Shown here one piece after another: positions 10,859-22,664 of a stretch of 64,000 bases of DNA. Numbering within the stretch: the first letter of the stretch is position 1; each line of letters starts with the position of its first letter. Both the position numbers and the translations under genes were made by a program. The notes under the pieces were generated by a model, which searched no databases, had not been told where the DNA came from, and saw only the letters and a list, made by a program, of their open reading frames with translations. Where the stretch lies: contig CM056742.1 in NCBI GenBank assembly GCA_029851415.1, positions 98,934,976 through 98,998,975 on the forward strand, given 5' to 3'. This stretch comes from Eretmocerus hayati (lineage: Eukaryota > Arthropoda > Insecta > Hymenoptera > Aphelinidae).

Positions 10859-12391
10859 CCCAGCTAGCATTCAGATGTACAAATAACGTCCTGAAGACGT
10901 ACTCAGTGGACATCGGACGTCCGGCTGGACGTCCGATTTTCCATCCTAGGAACGTTCCTAGGACGTGCTATTTCTAGTTTTGATTTGTCCCAGGGACGTT
11001 CAAAAAACGTCCAAACAACGTCCAAAGGGACATCCTGAGGTCATCCGACGGACGTCATTAGGACATCCAGAACTCGGACTATAAAATATATAAAAAATAG
11101 CAAAAAATTCCATTTTTAATTTAAATTACACGTTGAACTGCCTTTTTTGGTCTTCTCTATTGAGTTGATATTCAAATTTATATTTTCAGGACGTATTTGA
11201 TAAGGTAATGCTGAAAAAATTTCATAATGTAGAGACTGCCGACGCTGGGATTTGAACCTGCTACCTTCGGGTTATGAGACTGCGATCTTGTCCACTCGAC
11301 CAGAGCCTCGTGCTGCGCGGGGTGGCTTGATATGCCTACCTGACCCTCGACTATAGAGAGATATAAGTGCTCACTATAATTCCGTCTTATATTTGTTGAA
11401 AATATGAATAAGTATGATCATTTGAGAAAAGTGAGCTGTGATTTGGCTATGCAATAAATAATGGACCAGGATGTGCGTGCATCATTGCACGAACTTTGCA
11501 TTCTAAAATTCAAAAGTAATTTGATGGATAATAACGATGGTTTAAAAAAAAGGCTGTCTTTCAAAAACCTAAATTCGTGTGAGCAAAAAATTAGAATACC
11601 GATTTCTCCCATTGACATTTATTCAAAATTTTTTGTGTGCTCAACGGTTGTTGTCAACCAACAGACTGGTATCAACCAGGGCGGATTTCGCAATTTAGCA
11701 TTTTGTGTTATATTGATTTATCGTAAATTACGTGCATATTACTCTCGTCAATTTGAAATTCATTCAAGATTAGTGTTTCAATCAAATGGCCATGAGTAAA
11801 TGATCAGGAATTTTAATATCACAGAAGATCAGGTCTATCGGGATCATAATCTTTATCATATATTCCATCGCAGAATTATTCTGGAAAAATATTTATGTGT
11901 AAGCAAAACACGCGTCTTCGAAACGAGAATGTTTCATTCAAGTGTTCGCGATAAGAAGTATTAGAAAGATATAACAATATTCATTATTATTCCATATGTT
12001 TGCGGGACAAAATAATTTCAAAATGTCCACTGAAAGAGGTAGAAAAAACGTCCTACCAATTTGAAACTGAGACGCTTTTGAAAAGTCAGTAACGCGATGT
12101 CCAAAGAACGTCAGTATTATGTCTTTGATAAGACATCAAACCAATGACTGAAACCGAACGTTCAAAAGACGTTCTCTGGGAGACAATTTGGTGGTGATTC
12201 GAACATCCATTTTGAGGTTATGAAATCATGTCCGGAAAAAATCATCATTTGTACATCCCGATTCCGGGGCTGTTCAGACACGAAAAGCAGATGTCCAAAA
12301 GTCGTCCACTAGTCGACATTCGAACGTACAAAAGACGTCAGGTCATCGCAACGTCCTCGGAACGTCTGATGTCCGATGAATGCTAGCTGGG
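10859..12391. mobile_element. TIR DNA element with many ACGTC motifs, superfamily unassigned
   Basis: It begins CCCAGCTAGCATTC and ends with the inverted complement GAATGCTAGCTGGG. Both terminal ~300 bp are crowded with AACGTCC, GACGTC and GGACGT motifs, a subterminal repeat pattern typical of transposase-binding sites. Length 1,533 bp. No transposase is recognisable; a 112-codon ORF (11461-11799, plus) has no familiar motif. The flanks (GTT on the left, TTG on the right) allow at most a TT duplication, so the family is left open. A tRNA-like sequence sits inside. Confidence 0.75.
11232..11310 (-). other. tRNA-like sequence (intact A and B boxes)
   Basis: On the minus strand an A box (TGGTCGAGTGG) and B box (GGTTCAAATCC) are spaced as in a tRNA, and the anticodon-loop region contains TCTCATAA as in elongator tRNA-Met. 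Acceptor and anticodon stems do not pair well, so this is a tRNA-derived repeat (SINE head) or pseudogene, not a functional tRNA gene. The same A and B boxes occur in the tRNA-like copies at 35.1 and 36.0 kb. Confidence 0.6.
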
Positions 12392-12464
12392 TTGAGTAAG
12401 CTCTTCAACACTCGCCACCTAACCTTCCTTGCTGGCCTCGAGGTAAGGTGTCGGACTTGGAATT
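12392..12464 (+). other. 5' half of a tRNA-like element split by Copia
   Basis: This runs up to the target site GAATT (12460-12464). The matching 3' half, with a perfect B box GGTTCGAACCC (32057-32067), resumes at 32027 after the Copia element. Together the two halves look like a tRNA-derived SINE head. Confidence 0.6.
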
Positions 12465-12650
12465 TGTTAGAATGTATGTGTGTGTGTATGCGGTTTCGAC
12501 CGCTCGCTCGCTTGTGGCGCGCGCGCCGCTGCGCGCAGTTAGTTGGACGGAGGCAGCGTCTCTTGACGTTGCTCCTTTGTATAATAAAGTGTTTGTCTGT
12601 GACTCCTGGTGCCTCATTCAACCCGTCCAGCAACCCTCAATAACCCTTCA
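12465..12650 (+). repeat. Copia 5' LTR
   Basis: A 186-bp LTR with TG...CA ends. It contains AATAAA (12583-12588), a GT-rich stretch near the start and a GC-rich core. Identical to the 3' LTR. Confidence 0.95.
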
Positions 12651-12661
12651 TGGTAGCAGTG
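12651..12661 (+). promoter_or_regulatory. Copia primer-binding site (tRNA-iMet-like)
   Basis: TGGTAGCAG directly follows the LTR. It matches the complement of the 3' end of initiator tRNA-Met (TGGTAGCAGAG) for nine bases and then diverges. Confidence 0.6.
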
Positions 12662-12716
12662 CCTGGGTTCTGATCAACGGACCTCTGCAACTCAACTACG
12701 TGCGCCTACAGCCAGG

Positions 12717-12798
12717 ATGGCATCGGCAGAAGGTGGTGGCTGCAACAACAACAGCGGCAACAGCACACCCTCGAGACCTCTAATACAAGAAAGACCAG
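12717..12798 (+). CDS. predicted Copia gag exon 1
   Basis: ATG at 12717-12719 lies 66 nt after the LTR and opens a 27-codon frame beginning MASAEGGG. It runs into a good splice donor, CCAG|GTAGGT (12798/12799). It ends in phase 1, the phase needed by the two downstream segments with plausible acceptors at 13866 and 14301. The exon is a prediction: no transcript is available, but the phase agreement of three segments argues against chance. Confidence 0.55.
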
Positions 12799-13439
12799 GT
12801 AGGTCTATATGATTTTACATGCGAGTGAGTGCGGGATACCGTCGGCAGTGCGTTTGGTGAGGGTGTGCATCATCGGCCACCTGTTGCGTATCAAAATCAT
12901 ACGGCACCGGGGCCTAAGCATCGCGACGGGGAAACCTGGTACGAGAAAGCCCTGTAGAAGCCGCGCGTCGGCTGCGGGGGAAAATGGCGGGCGGCGGATA
13001 GATGTGTCTGCGAAAAGCCGGTACGCTCGGGAAATTTGAAAAGGCAGCCATGATTGCAGTCGAGACGAGCCGAGTGAGCCCCACTACAGCGTGTAGTTAC
13101 GCCGTATAGTAAGAGTGTATAATTACGCGGTCGAGTCGGCGTTCGGCCTCGATGGCAAGAAGGAGTAGAGAGAGAGACAGAGAAGAAAGACAGTGACACT
13201 CAAACCGTGGCTCTCTGCTAGAAGTGGTGCTCAACTTGCGGTCCTCGGCTCTCGAAATGTAACATATCATTGATGCGCACAGAATTGGAGTGTTGTCTGC
13301 TACGGTTGGCGAATAATATGCAGTCTGCCCGGACTCGTTCACTCACACTAATCAAGTTATTTTACAGCCGAGAAAGAGAAGCCAAGCAGAGGAAAATTAA
13401 TGTTGAACTATTTGCAGGAACTAATATATACATATTTAC

Positions 13440-13840
13440 AGGTGGTTATATATCTATATACATATTTACAGGTGGTTATATATATTTATATATATTGACA
13501 TGTATTTAATACGGATTTCATGGGGGAAAAATAAATACATAGATATATAAATGAATAGATAGATAGACATATAGATATATTGAATAATGGATAGATAGAT
13601 GAATAGATAGATAGATAGATAGATAGATAGACATATAGATATATTGGATGGGTCCACCAAGAGTGAGTGGAGTCTAATGAAAGTCTGGATGTACATACAT
13701 ATCTATATATATACATATATATACATATATACAAATGCATGCAAAAGAAGTGAAATAGATGAGATAAAGACTGAATTTGATCAAATCCTAGAGATGAGAA
13801 TGATGAGATGAGATGAGATGAGATGAGATGAGTTACTAAG
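13440..13840. repeat. microsatellites in the Copia leader
   Basis: A duplicated ATATACATATTTACAGGTGG block (13425-13476), (GATA)n with some GACA (about 13554-13632), TATATA/ACATAT stretches (13695-13735) and GATGA pentamers (about 13800-13835). They fall inside the predicted first intron, where length change would be tolerated. Confidence 0.85.
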
Positions 13841-13865
13841 GCCGAATGTCCTCTGTATGTCACAG

Positions 13866-14012
13866 GTGATCGTAAATTGTTCCGGGTGTTTTGGAACCAC
13901 TGCGTCAGAGAATTTGCCTTGACAGAGAACCATCCTGGACAGAGGTTCTGGACCCAATTAGATGGAGACACAATTGTTATTCATACGGAAGATGGAGCTT
14001 CTTACATTGCTG
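13866..14012 (+). CDS. predicted Copia gag exon 2
   Basis: Bounded by acceptor TGTCACAG (AG at 13864-13865) and donor GCTG|GTGAGT (14012/14013). It is 147 nt, exactly 49 codons, phase 1 in and out, with no stop in that frame. The encoded segment is rich in aromatic and charged residues (RKLFRVFWNHC at the start, HTEDGASYIA at the end). No known domain is recognised. The surrounding leader is full of microsatellites and is stop-rich, so the open, splice-bounded segment stands out. Confidence 0.55.
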
Positions 14013-14287
14013 GTGAGTGCTTTGAATTTCATGTGTCTCCCTAAGATACAAAGAGTCAGAAATATGATGTGAAAAGGAGCAAGTCAGACTCCGCAGCTCA
14101 ATCACATAATCCAGGTCAGGTGTGTTCCCTGATTCGGTTGAAGTGATTAAGCGATAATTTCAAACTTCTCTGTGTTCGGGAAGTGAGAATTTTCGTTGCT
14201 TCAGTCGCGATGACTTTGTGTCCAAGTTATCGCGCTGTGAGCTCGAGCTGGTATATTTTATGATGTGGAATACAACATATTTTCTAT

Positions 14288-17200
14288 ATGGCTGTTTCAG
14301 TATTCGACGAAGATCTCTTTGATGAAAACGACTGGCATATCATACAACAGACCATAGCTGCTAGTTACAATTCAGAAGGCAGAATGGAAATGCCTCATGA
14401 GGCGAGAGAGCGTCCCGCCTCTATGGCCCCAGAGGCTGATGATGAAAATGAGTCGTCGAGCATGGCTGCAAATCCCCAAAGAAAGAAAAGCCGAACAGCA
14501 ACTAGATTGAGGCATAATGAGAGGAGATATGCACGAGGTGAACATGATGAGCGCACGTACACAGATTCGGAGCTGTCGGAGGTGGAACCTTTAGGCGGAG
14601 CGAGTACAAGGAAACGGCAGGGTCGAAAAGACGATCATGATTTACGCAGACTTATCTCAGACATAGCAGCTACTCTCCAGACAACGCTGAACTTGACACG
14701 AGCCAACAGCGAACGTCTTGCTCTAAACGACGCCAAAGTAGAGAGCTTGGCTGAGACCTGCAACAGGCAAATTCAAGAAATGAACAGAAAAATTATGTCC
14801 GTCTCATCCATGCCAGGGCCCAGCCAGCCTACATCAGGAAGTCTGCTCAATCAAGGGGCGACATCATCATCGTCAGTCAGCTCACCTAGTATACCTTCTA
14901 CTCCTCCAACCGCGCCAAATCAGCCTAACGAAGTTGCACCACACTCACTGGAGATCCGCTCAAGCTCAAATCCGGCACCGTCAATCTCCTCTTCTGCTAG
15001 TCAACCAGCTGGTATACAATTACAAGCTGTTGCCAACTCCCGACTGGACTCAGTATCTCAAGCATCAAGTATCAATGGGCCGACGAGCTTAAGTAGAATG
15101 AGGTTCGATTACAAGTTAACGAGAAATACCAAGTGGCACTTTTTCTGGGAAAAGTTCCAGTCAGAGCTCCGGGCCCACGGACTTGGGGTTTTTGGACACG
15201 ACACCACGCTTCAAACTCCAGTTGCAGCACATATAGATACGCAAATTAAGGATATCCTGATTCACAGGATTGAAGACGCATACTATACACTGTTAAATGC
15301 TTCTGGATCTGCACCTCAAATGCTCACAGAGTTGAAGCGAATCAAACTATCTGAGTGCCCTACAACTTCGTCCTCTGCTCGTGCAACTCTACATACGATC
15401 AGGTATGAATCACGTACAGAAAATGCCACTGGATTCATTGCGAGGTTTGACGAAGCAGTGAGACAACATGACAGTATTGAAAATGAGGAACCACTCTCAC
15501 AAGCAGAAATCAGGGATGCATTTTATACGGCAGTAAGAGGTGCATGTCCACTCCTTCAGACTCTCAAATTCATTGCCACGCAGCAGAACCGTATACTAGG
15601 CTTGGAAGAGATGAAGACTGTTTTCAGGGAAAAAGAGGCGGAGAAGGGGTCTACAAGCAAGGACACCCCTCGTGCATACTTACTTGACAGACGTCAAAAC
15701 TCTGCTCACCAAACTAGATCGAGGTGCTTCGAATGTGACGACATAGTTGACCACTTGGCTGCAGACTGTCCTTGGAGAGGCACAGGACTGAAAAAGTGCT
15801 ACAAATGTCATCAAATTACGAGTCACAAGGCTAACGATTGCCCCTACCGTGGTCCACCTTTAAACATCTCTAAACGGGGACACCAACACCACCGCGGCGT
15901 CAAGCGGAATTTACCTCCAAACAATCCACCAGCCAAACGACAGAAACCCTACGAAAGACCAGCCAGCCGGGGTAACACAAATCGTCCTCCTATGGGGGGT
16001 CGAGGTGGCAGCGGAAATCGTGGCCGAGGAAGAGGTAACACAGGAGGTAGAGGTGGTCGCGGAGGCCACAACAATACTAGAGCGTATCAAGCCGAGTGTG
16101 ATCAAGGTGAGATAGATAAAAATAATAAAATTCTAGAAGAATTCGTGGCTGACTCGGGCGCAACAGAACACATGTCCAAGACGCGTATGATATTCCAAAC
16201 TTTTGATGAGACAGACACTTGTAAAATCCGTTGTGCAAACAAAGATTCTTCAGCGGACATCAGAACGGAGGGAGCTGGCTCGGTAGAAATTCAAACGAAC
16301 CATGGTAAAATGAAATTAGATAGAATCATTTATTCAGAATCTTTATCCGAGAATCTTTTGTCTCTTCGACGATTTGCGGAAATGGGTTTAGCAGTGTACT
16401 TGGATAACAAAAGAATCAATATCTTTGACCCGAATTCGAATCAATCATTCTTATCAGGGATCTATAAAAGACCATACTGGATTGTAAAATTGGAAACAGA
16501 GGGTGGTACCAAATTGCAAGCAAATAGTCACTTTGATAACGTTGTTCTAGTAAACTTAGCCAGAGCTCTCCAAGCGACGACAGCTTCCCAAAACAATATA
16601 TCCCCAGTCATCCACGAACTCTCTGAAATGGACACCACGATTATGGACCGAAATGTACGAAACATAGATGAGTTACCTATTATAGAAATACCAAATGACA
16701 TGAATGAAAAATCTAGAAATTACGATAAGTTTAAGAAAAATAACAATGCCTTACTCTGGCATATGAGACTAGGTCATGCATCTGTCAGTTACCTTAAAGC
16801 TTTACAAAATAAGTTTCCTGATAATAACGAACTCAAACTTGCTAACTTTAGCAATGAGGTAATAGCAGAATGTGAAACCTGTAAAGTTGCTAACTTTGAC
16901 AGACTTCCTTTCAACACTACTCGGAGACGAGCAACTGCCCCACTCCAGATTGTTCATGGAGATCTTATGGGCCCTATCAGTCCCTTAACTTATCCCAAGA
17001 AATACAAATATATATTGACCTTGATAGATGATTATTCCAGATTTGCTATGGCATATCCAATGAAATCTAAAGCTGAAACTGGGCATTATTTAGAATCGTA
17101 CATAATTTCAGCTAGAAATTTTATAGGTTATGATGCAAAGTTTTGCTATTTACATGCAGACAAAGGTACTGAATTTACGGGGGGTTACACCGATGAGTTC

Positions 17201-18199
17201 CTAGAGAAACAAGGAGCCGAATTTCGAGCCTCGTCTCCAGAAACACCTCAGCACAATGGTGTCGCGGAACGTTTTAATAGAACAGTAACTCGTAAAGTCA
17301 GAGCTTACATGTTCGACTCAGGTATTCCTATGAATCTCTGGGATCTCGCAGTTAGATCGGTGGTGTATGCGTACAATCGTACTCCCCATAAGTCGAATGA
17401 CATGATCACTCCCCTAGAAAAATTTGCTCCACATTATAAATTCAACTTGAGTCAATTCAAACGATTTGGATGTCTAGCCTATATCAAAGTTCAACGCCAG
17501 ACAGGCCCAAAATTCAAAGAACAGGGTCGACGAGTCATTTTAGTAGGTTATACGCCAACTGGCTACCTCTTCTTAAGACCGGAATCTAACCAATACTATG
17601 AGAGTAGAGACGTGCGGTTCAATGAAAAACTTGTATACAAAGATGTTTACAAGAAAGATGCGATTGTGGACCTCCCAACAACTGAGACAGAAATAGACCA
17701 AGACAAATGGTTGATAGAATTCGAAAAAGAACAGGTTGATACGGTACAAAATCCTTCAAAACAGGAGGGAGAGACTCCAAAAGACTCTTCAAAACCGGAG
17801 GGAGAGACCAAACGAAAACGAGGACGGCCTCGCAAAACACGACTTGTGACAGATGTTAGTTTTGCTAATTTTATCCAAATAAAAGAAGACTTGAGAGAGC
17901 TTATCAAAATGACCGATCGAGACCTCAATCAAAGCGACCTGGCCCAACTTGAAGACGAGATAACGCATGGACTATTGGCCCAAATTAATGAAGACCCTGT
18001 CTCTTATGAAGACGCCCTAAACTCACCAAATCGACTGAAATGGAAAGGGGCCATTGAAAGCGAACTCCATGCGCTAGACTCTAATGGAGTTTATGAGATT
18101 GTAGACAGACCTATCATGACCAAAGAGGGAAAAAGGGCAATAGCAATAGATTCCAAATGGGTACTGGGTTGTAAGACAGAAGCAAATGGTAATATTATA
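14288..18199 (+). CDS. Copia gag-protease-integrase polyprotein, first part (predicted exon 3 from 14301)
   Basis: Open from ATG 14288, or from splice acceptor GTTTCAG|TA at 14300/14301, which is in phase with exons 1 and 2. Order along the protein: acidic start (FDEDLFDENDW); basic region and short coiled coil (~110-170); Ser/Pro-rich linker; a UBN2-type gag core (~275-440); two zinc knuckles CFECDDIVDHLAADC and CYKCHQITSHKANDC, each with C-x2-C-x5-H-x4-C spacing, one residue longer than usual; an RGG-rich tract; aspartic protease (VADSGATEHM, ~620); GAG-pre-integrase (LLWHMRLGH); integrase DDE motifs (VHGDLMGP, HADKGTEF, NGVAERFNR); then the RT N-terminus (WVLGCKTEANG). The frame then enters foreign DNA at 18200 and stops at 18287-18289. 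Apart from this insertion the frame is undamaged. Confidence 0.92.
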
Positions 18200-18669
18200 A
18201 TATTAAGAGACAAGTCGGTTCATTTTCCCCCACGGAATCCCTATATCAGGCTTGCCAACATAAAATCAAAATCAGTGTTGCCAACTTGAGTGTACGAAAA
18301 GTCCCTAGCTCGGCTCAAATGTCCCTAGATTTTCGCGATCTATAGAATATTTTATCGCATGTATTAAAACGTTGGTATTACATATTCGATTTGCTCCTTA
18401 CACTTGCCGTGAATATGGTCGCTGATCGGTCTCACAGAGCCCTTTCGAACACAGCCCAAGCTTCCGTATCCGTTAGCGAAGGTCGGGAGCAATCGATTTT
18501 AAAAATTCTGTTTAATTTTCGTATATTATGACATGCAGGGAGCGATTTTAAGGCATTTTTTAATGTTTTTTTTTAAGAGTTCGAGACATCGTCATTGTCA
18601 GCATCGAAGGTAGCTGGGTAACTTTTCAAGGTTAACGCGGCCGCCTTACTTTCAGATGTGACATAATTC

Positions 18670-18775
18670 GGATGTTCGAGTTTATTCGATTATTATTATC
18701 ATTCATATTTATTATTGTTTTGTATTCGAGTTTATTCGATTATTATTATCATTCATATTTATTATTGTTTTGTAT
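18670..18775. repeat. 50-bp tandem duplication
   Basis: Two adjacent near-identical ~50-bp copies of an AT-rich stretch beginning TCGAGTTTATTCGATTATT and ending in ATTGTTTTGTATT. Immediately upstream (18605-18660) is a short match to the tRNA-like repeats (GTTAACGCGGCCGCCTT). Confidence 0.85.
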
Positions 18776-19017
18776 TATTCGAGATGGGACAGACATTCTT
18801 TCAAAAAATTGATATCTGTGGTTTTCGAAGGAAGATTTAGTGATATCGAACAATTGTTCCAAATTCAACTGGTCTCCGAAGAAAGATTTTGTGTCAAATA
18901 ATTGTACTAAATTTTCAAAATCATTGCGATTGGAGGAATGTTGATCCATCATCTGTGAATGTTTAGTGTGGTTTGGACAGTGTTCAAGTGGATATGTAAC
19001 TCTTCATCTCATAAGTT

Positions 19018-21810
19018 GAAGGAGACATGATCAGATGAGACTGAAACGTCTTTCTGGTTTACCAGTGTCGGGCCAGAGCGATGCTCAGATCAGAGGAAAT
19101 CCAGCAACTCACTTCTGAAGAGTGGCGTTAGTGTGATGTGTTGAATTTCTGTATAGAATGATCGATGTAGATGATGGATCATTTTAATTCATGGAATTTG
19201 CGTGGAATGACTTCGAGGGATAGGAATTTGATTTTGAAAACTAATTGTTAAATAATTTACTGAAATAAATCATTCCATCTTTCATTGTTTAAAGATTGTA
19301 AATTTCCTCTCAATGTTGAGTGTATCAGCCTAGATTTTTATTCAATTTGAATTGAATGTGTATTTGGAGTTTGAAAATCGTCAGAAATCGAATGTCATGC
19401 CCTCTCGAATATACATTACTCAATCAGTGAAGTGAATTTACGAGGGGCGATGGGTTGGTGAATTTTGCTAATGGAAACATAATTTTATCTCATCGCTGAT
19501 GTTCTTTAAATTTTCGACGTTAATTGAAATTGGCTTTCAATAAGTTTGAGATTGTTATAATGATTCTTGTGAATGAATTCTCTATAACTTGATACATGAA
19601 GTCGTTCCGGAAGAGCTTGAATGATGTTCTGTGACACTTAATTATTCGTGAATATTCAGAACATTTATTGAGTTTTATCCACAACAAAAGTTGTTTCTGC
19701 TTTCGGACTATGATATAGGTCGTCGAAAAATTGTATCTATGTAAAGTATTTGACTCAATGAAGCTACTTTGATACGATTGTTGTTTGTAGAAGATTATTT
19801 GAATAGTTATAAAGGCGATTATAGATATTGATCTATCATCCCCATTATGTGTTTTTGAACTGACGTTGAATAGAAACTGGAGTGAAAAGTGGATAGTGTA
19901 TTCTGTTTTGAGTGAAATTGTAGCTCTCCTCCACAAAAATTGAAGGAGACATGATCAGATGAGACTGAAACGTCTTTCTGGTTTACCAGTGTCGGGCCAG
20001 AGCGATGCTCAGATCAGAGGAAATCCAGCAACTTACTTTTGAAGAGCGGCGTTAGTGTTTTGTTGTTTTTTCCAACATTCTTTCGAGACAAGACCTTACA
20101 ATTGCGGTAGCTTGGCAACATGATTTCGTATTCTGTCGATCTCAGAGATGAAAGTCTCGATCTCTATATGAGCCATGGCATTGTACAAAAATGTTGCAAC
20201 TGGCAATGTAGGAATCGCTCTTCGGAATGTGGATGGAGTGGTGTGATTTTGAGGAGTTTTACGAGTATGTATAAAGGGGATGAATTGATCTTATCATGGA
20301 ATGACTTCTAAATTGAATCATGTGAATAAAGATAAATATGGAAATATTATCATTTGAATATGGGAAATACGACTTCTTTCTCGAGTGATAGAGAAATTGA
20401 TGGAAAAATTATCTATTCAATTTTTCATCCGTCTGAAATTGAACTCGAAGAAACCTTTCGAAAATGAAGAAAGTTGAAAAAATCTATCATGGTTCGTTTT
20501 ATGCTATTAATTTCTTAATACTAGAGGAAATGAATGGACACGAGGAGGTGGTTGGGGACAAACCCCCAACCATGTGATTATTTTATTCAAAGAATGAGAT
20601 TCTAATATTGATTCATCTTGATACAAATAATATATATATGCTATCTTCGAATGATTTCGTTAGGGGGAGTAAATAGACACGAGGGATGGTTGAGGACATA
20701 CCCTCAACCATATGATTTTTTTTATCCATTTCTATGGCATTCAAACACTGACACATCGAGTTTACGGTTACGATAAACATCATTTACAGAGAATGGAATC
20801 GAATTGATAATATTGTAGATTTCATCTAAATATCTTCATAATCGGAAACATATCAACCCTTTTGGAATCAAATGACAACCAATTTTCCGAAATTGAAGAT
20901 TTCTTATATATATCGATATAAGACACTATAGATTCATTTTATTGTTAGAGAGAGTGAATAAATACGAATAGATGGTTGGGGACATATGTCCAACCAGCTG
21001 ATTTCGTTATCGAAATATTCAGATCTAAATATTAACACATTATGTTCTGTTATAAGTTAAATGTGAAAACCTTACATACAACGGAAACCATCTAATGGTT
21101 GAACAGTGGTGGGTTTCATATCATTTCGAGAAATTTATGGTAAGTGTTGGTAATTTGGAGATCTGCTATGTTTTAGTCGATGAATTACATCTGTATTAAC
21201 ATAATCATTGTAGTGGGTCGGAAAGAGAAGCTTTCTCGGCCGTCGATAAAGTTTGATTACATCTGATGGAACGAATGGAAAGATTACTACATGAGTAGAT
21301 GGAACTTCCAAGGACTTCTTCGATTAGATTGAAATATATTTTTCTATTGGCGATATTTTGCTGTTTAACAAATTGTTGAAAATATCAACATACTAATTCA
21401 TCATTCCTGTTTCATGATTTCCAATTCATGTCGAGTATCAATGTGATAGTGTTTTTTGATATTGTGGAAATGTAACTCTTCTTCGCAAAAATTGAAGGAG
21501 ACATGATCAGATGAGACTGAAACGTCTTTCTGGTTTACCAGTGTCGGGCCAGAGCGATGCTCAGATCAGAGGAAATCCAGCAACTTGCTTTTGAAGAGTG
21601 GCGTTAGTGTTTTGTTGTTTTTTTCAACATTCTTCCGAGACAAGACCCTACAATTGCGGTAGCTTGGCAACATGATTTCGTAGTCTGTCGATCTCAGAGA
21701 TGATAGTCTCGATCTCTATATGAGCCATGGCATTGTACGAAAATGTTGCAACTGGCAATGTAGGAATTGCTCTTTGGAATGTGGAAGGACTGGTGTTGTT
21801 GTGAGATTCA
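19018..21810. repeat. three dispersed copies of a ~120-bp conserved repeat
   Basis: Copies begin at about 19018, 19941 and 21494 with GAAGGAGACATGATCAGATG and share an almost unchanged ~120 bp through CTGGTTTACCAG (a 12-bp palindrome), GGGCCAGAGCGATG, GGAAATCCAGCAACT and GCGTTAGTG. Copies 2 and 3 are followed by another ~200 bp of matching sequence (20065-20260 and 21610-21800) that on the minus strand reads as the end of a helical peptide (EIDRLRNHVAKL then stop). Flanking sequence is unrelated. The strong conservation of this block inside drifting AT-rich DNA is notable; its function is unknown. Confidence 0.75.
20549..20996. repeat. three related hairpins with compensatory changes
   Basis: TGGTTGGGG/CCCCAACCA (20549-20572), TGGTTGAGG/CCTCAACCA (20687-20710) and TGGTTGG/CCAACCA with inner GACATATGTC (20973-20996). 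Loops of the first two are ACAAAC and ACATAC. A G-C pair in the first is an A-T pair in the second. Each hairpin is preceded by a related purine-rich block ending in a GACACGAGG- or TACGAATAG-like sequence. Confidence 0.7.
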
Positions 21811-22664
21811 TTTGTGTGTGTATGATAGGAATACATTGATATTTTTTCATGTGAAAAGCTTTTGAGGGTATCCTAAAATTATCAAATCATCCTTGAAAGT
21901 TTCATCTAGTGAATGCATGATATGAATGATTTTATACCTTCACGAGAAGATAGAAAAAGCTGAAGTACAATCCGAATACGTTGTTTGAAAAATTGTGATT
22001 CAATTTGTAGAATTCACATATTTTTAGCTTGAATTTCCAAGTTTTATCATCTGTTAATACAGTAGCACTCACATATGAACATTGGGTGAATTCGTCGCAT
22101 TCCACTTTACTGTTTTTCCATCGTTGTTCTTCAAAATTCTTCTTAATTCTGCCACCGCGATACGTGTTTTTATCCTTCAGATCTCCAGTGTCCCTCTCCA
22201 AGATTACTCTAAATGCTTGAAATCGGCACTGGTGTCAATTTGTCCACGGTCTACTTTCTGGTGGGTATTGGTCTGTGAATAAGATTAGATTCCATTTCAA
22301 ACTTTTCTAGGAATCAAGTTTGGCTCATTTAAAAAATGAGCAGATTCATCTGTTGTTATTTACTGAAATGTGCACCGTTATATGTAGTGCGAAACGGGGA
22401 TTTGAAAAAAATACCACGGAAATGAATGAGGGAAAGAATTTTTCTTAATTTAAACCTCTCAAATCGCGCAACGATTCAAGAGGAAATTTGTTACTGAGAT
22501 TTTGTTCATTCTGGATTGCGCGGGATTATTGAACCAGAATGAATCATCTGTATATCTTTTCTAGGCTGCGTATGATTCGAAATCATTAATCCTATGCTAA
22601 TATTGTGAACTATGACTCGAATTTGATGGTAAATTTCAAAGCTTCTCTAACTAGGATGATCAAA

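Noticed and set aside
18200..22660. Endogenous viral segment (for example polydnavirus-like) as the source of the insert
   Set aside because: No viral structural or replication gene motif was seen; only AT-rich repeats and short stop-rich frames.
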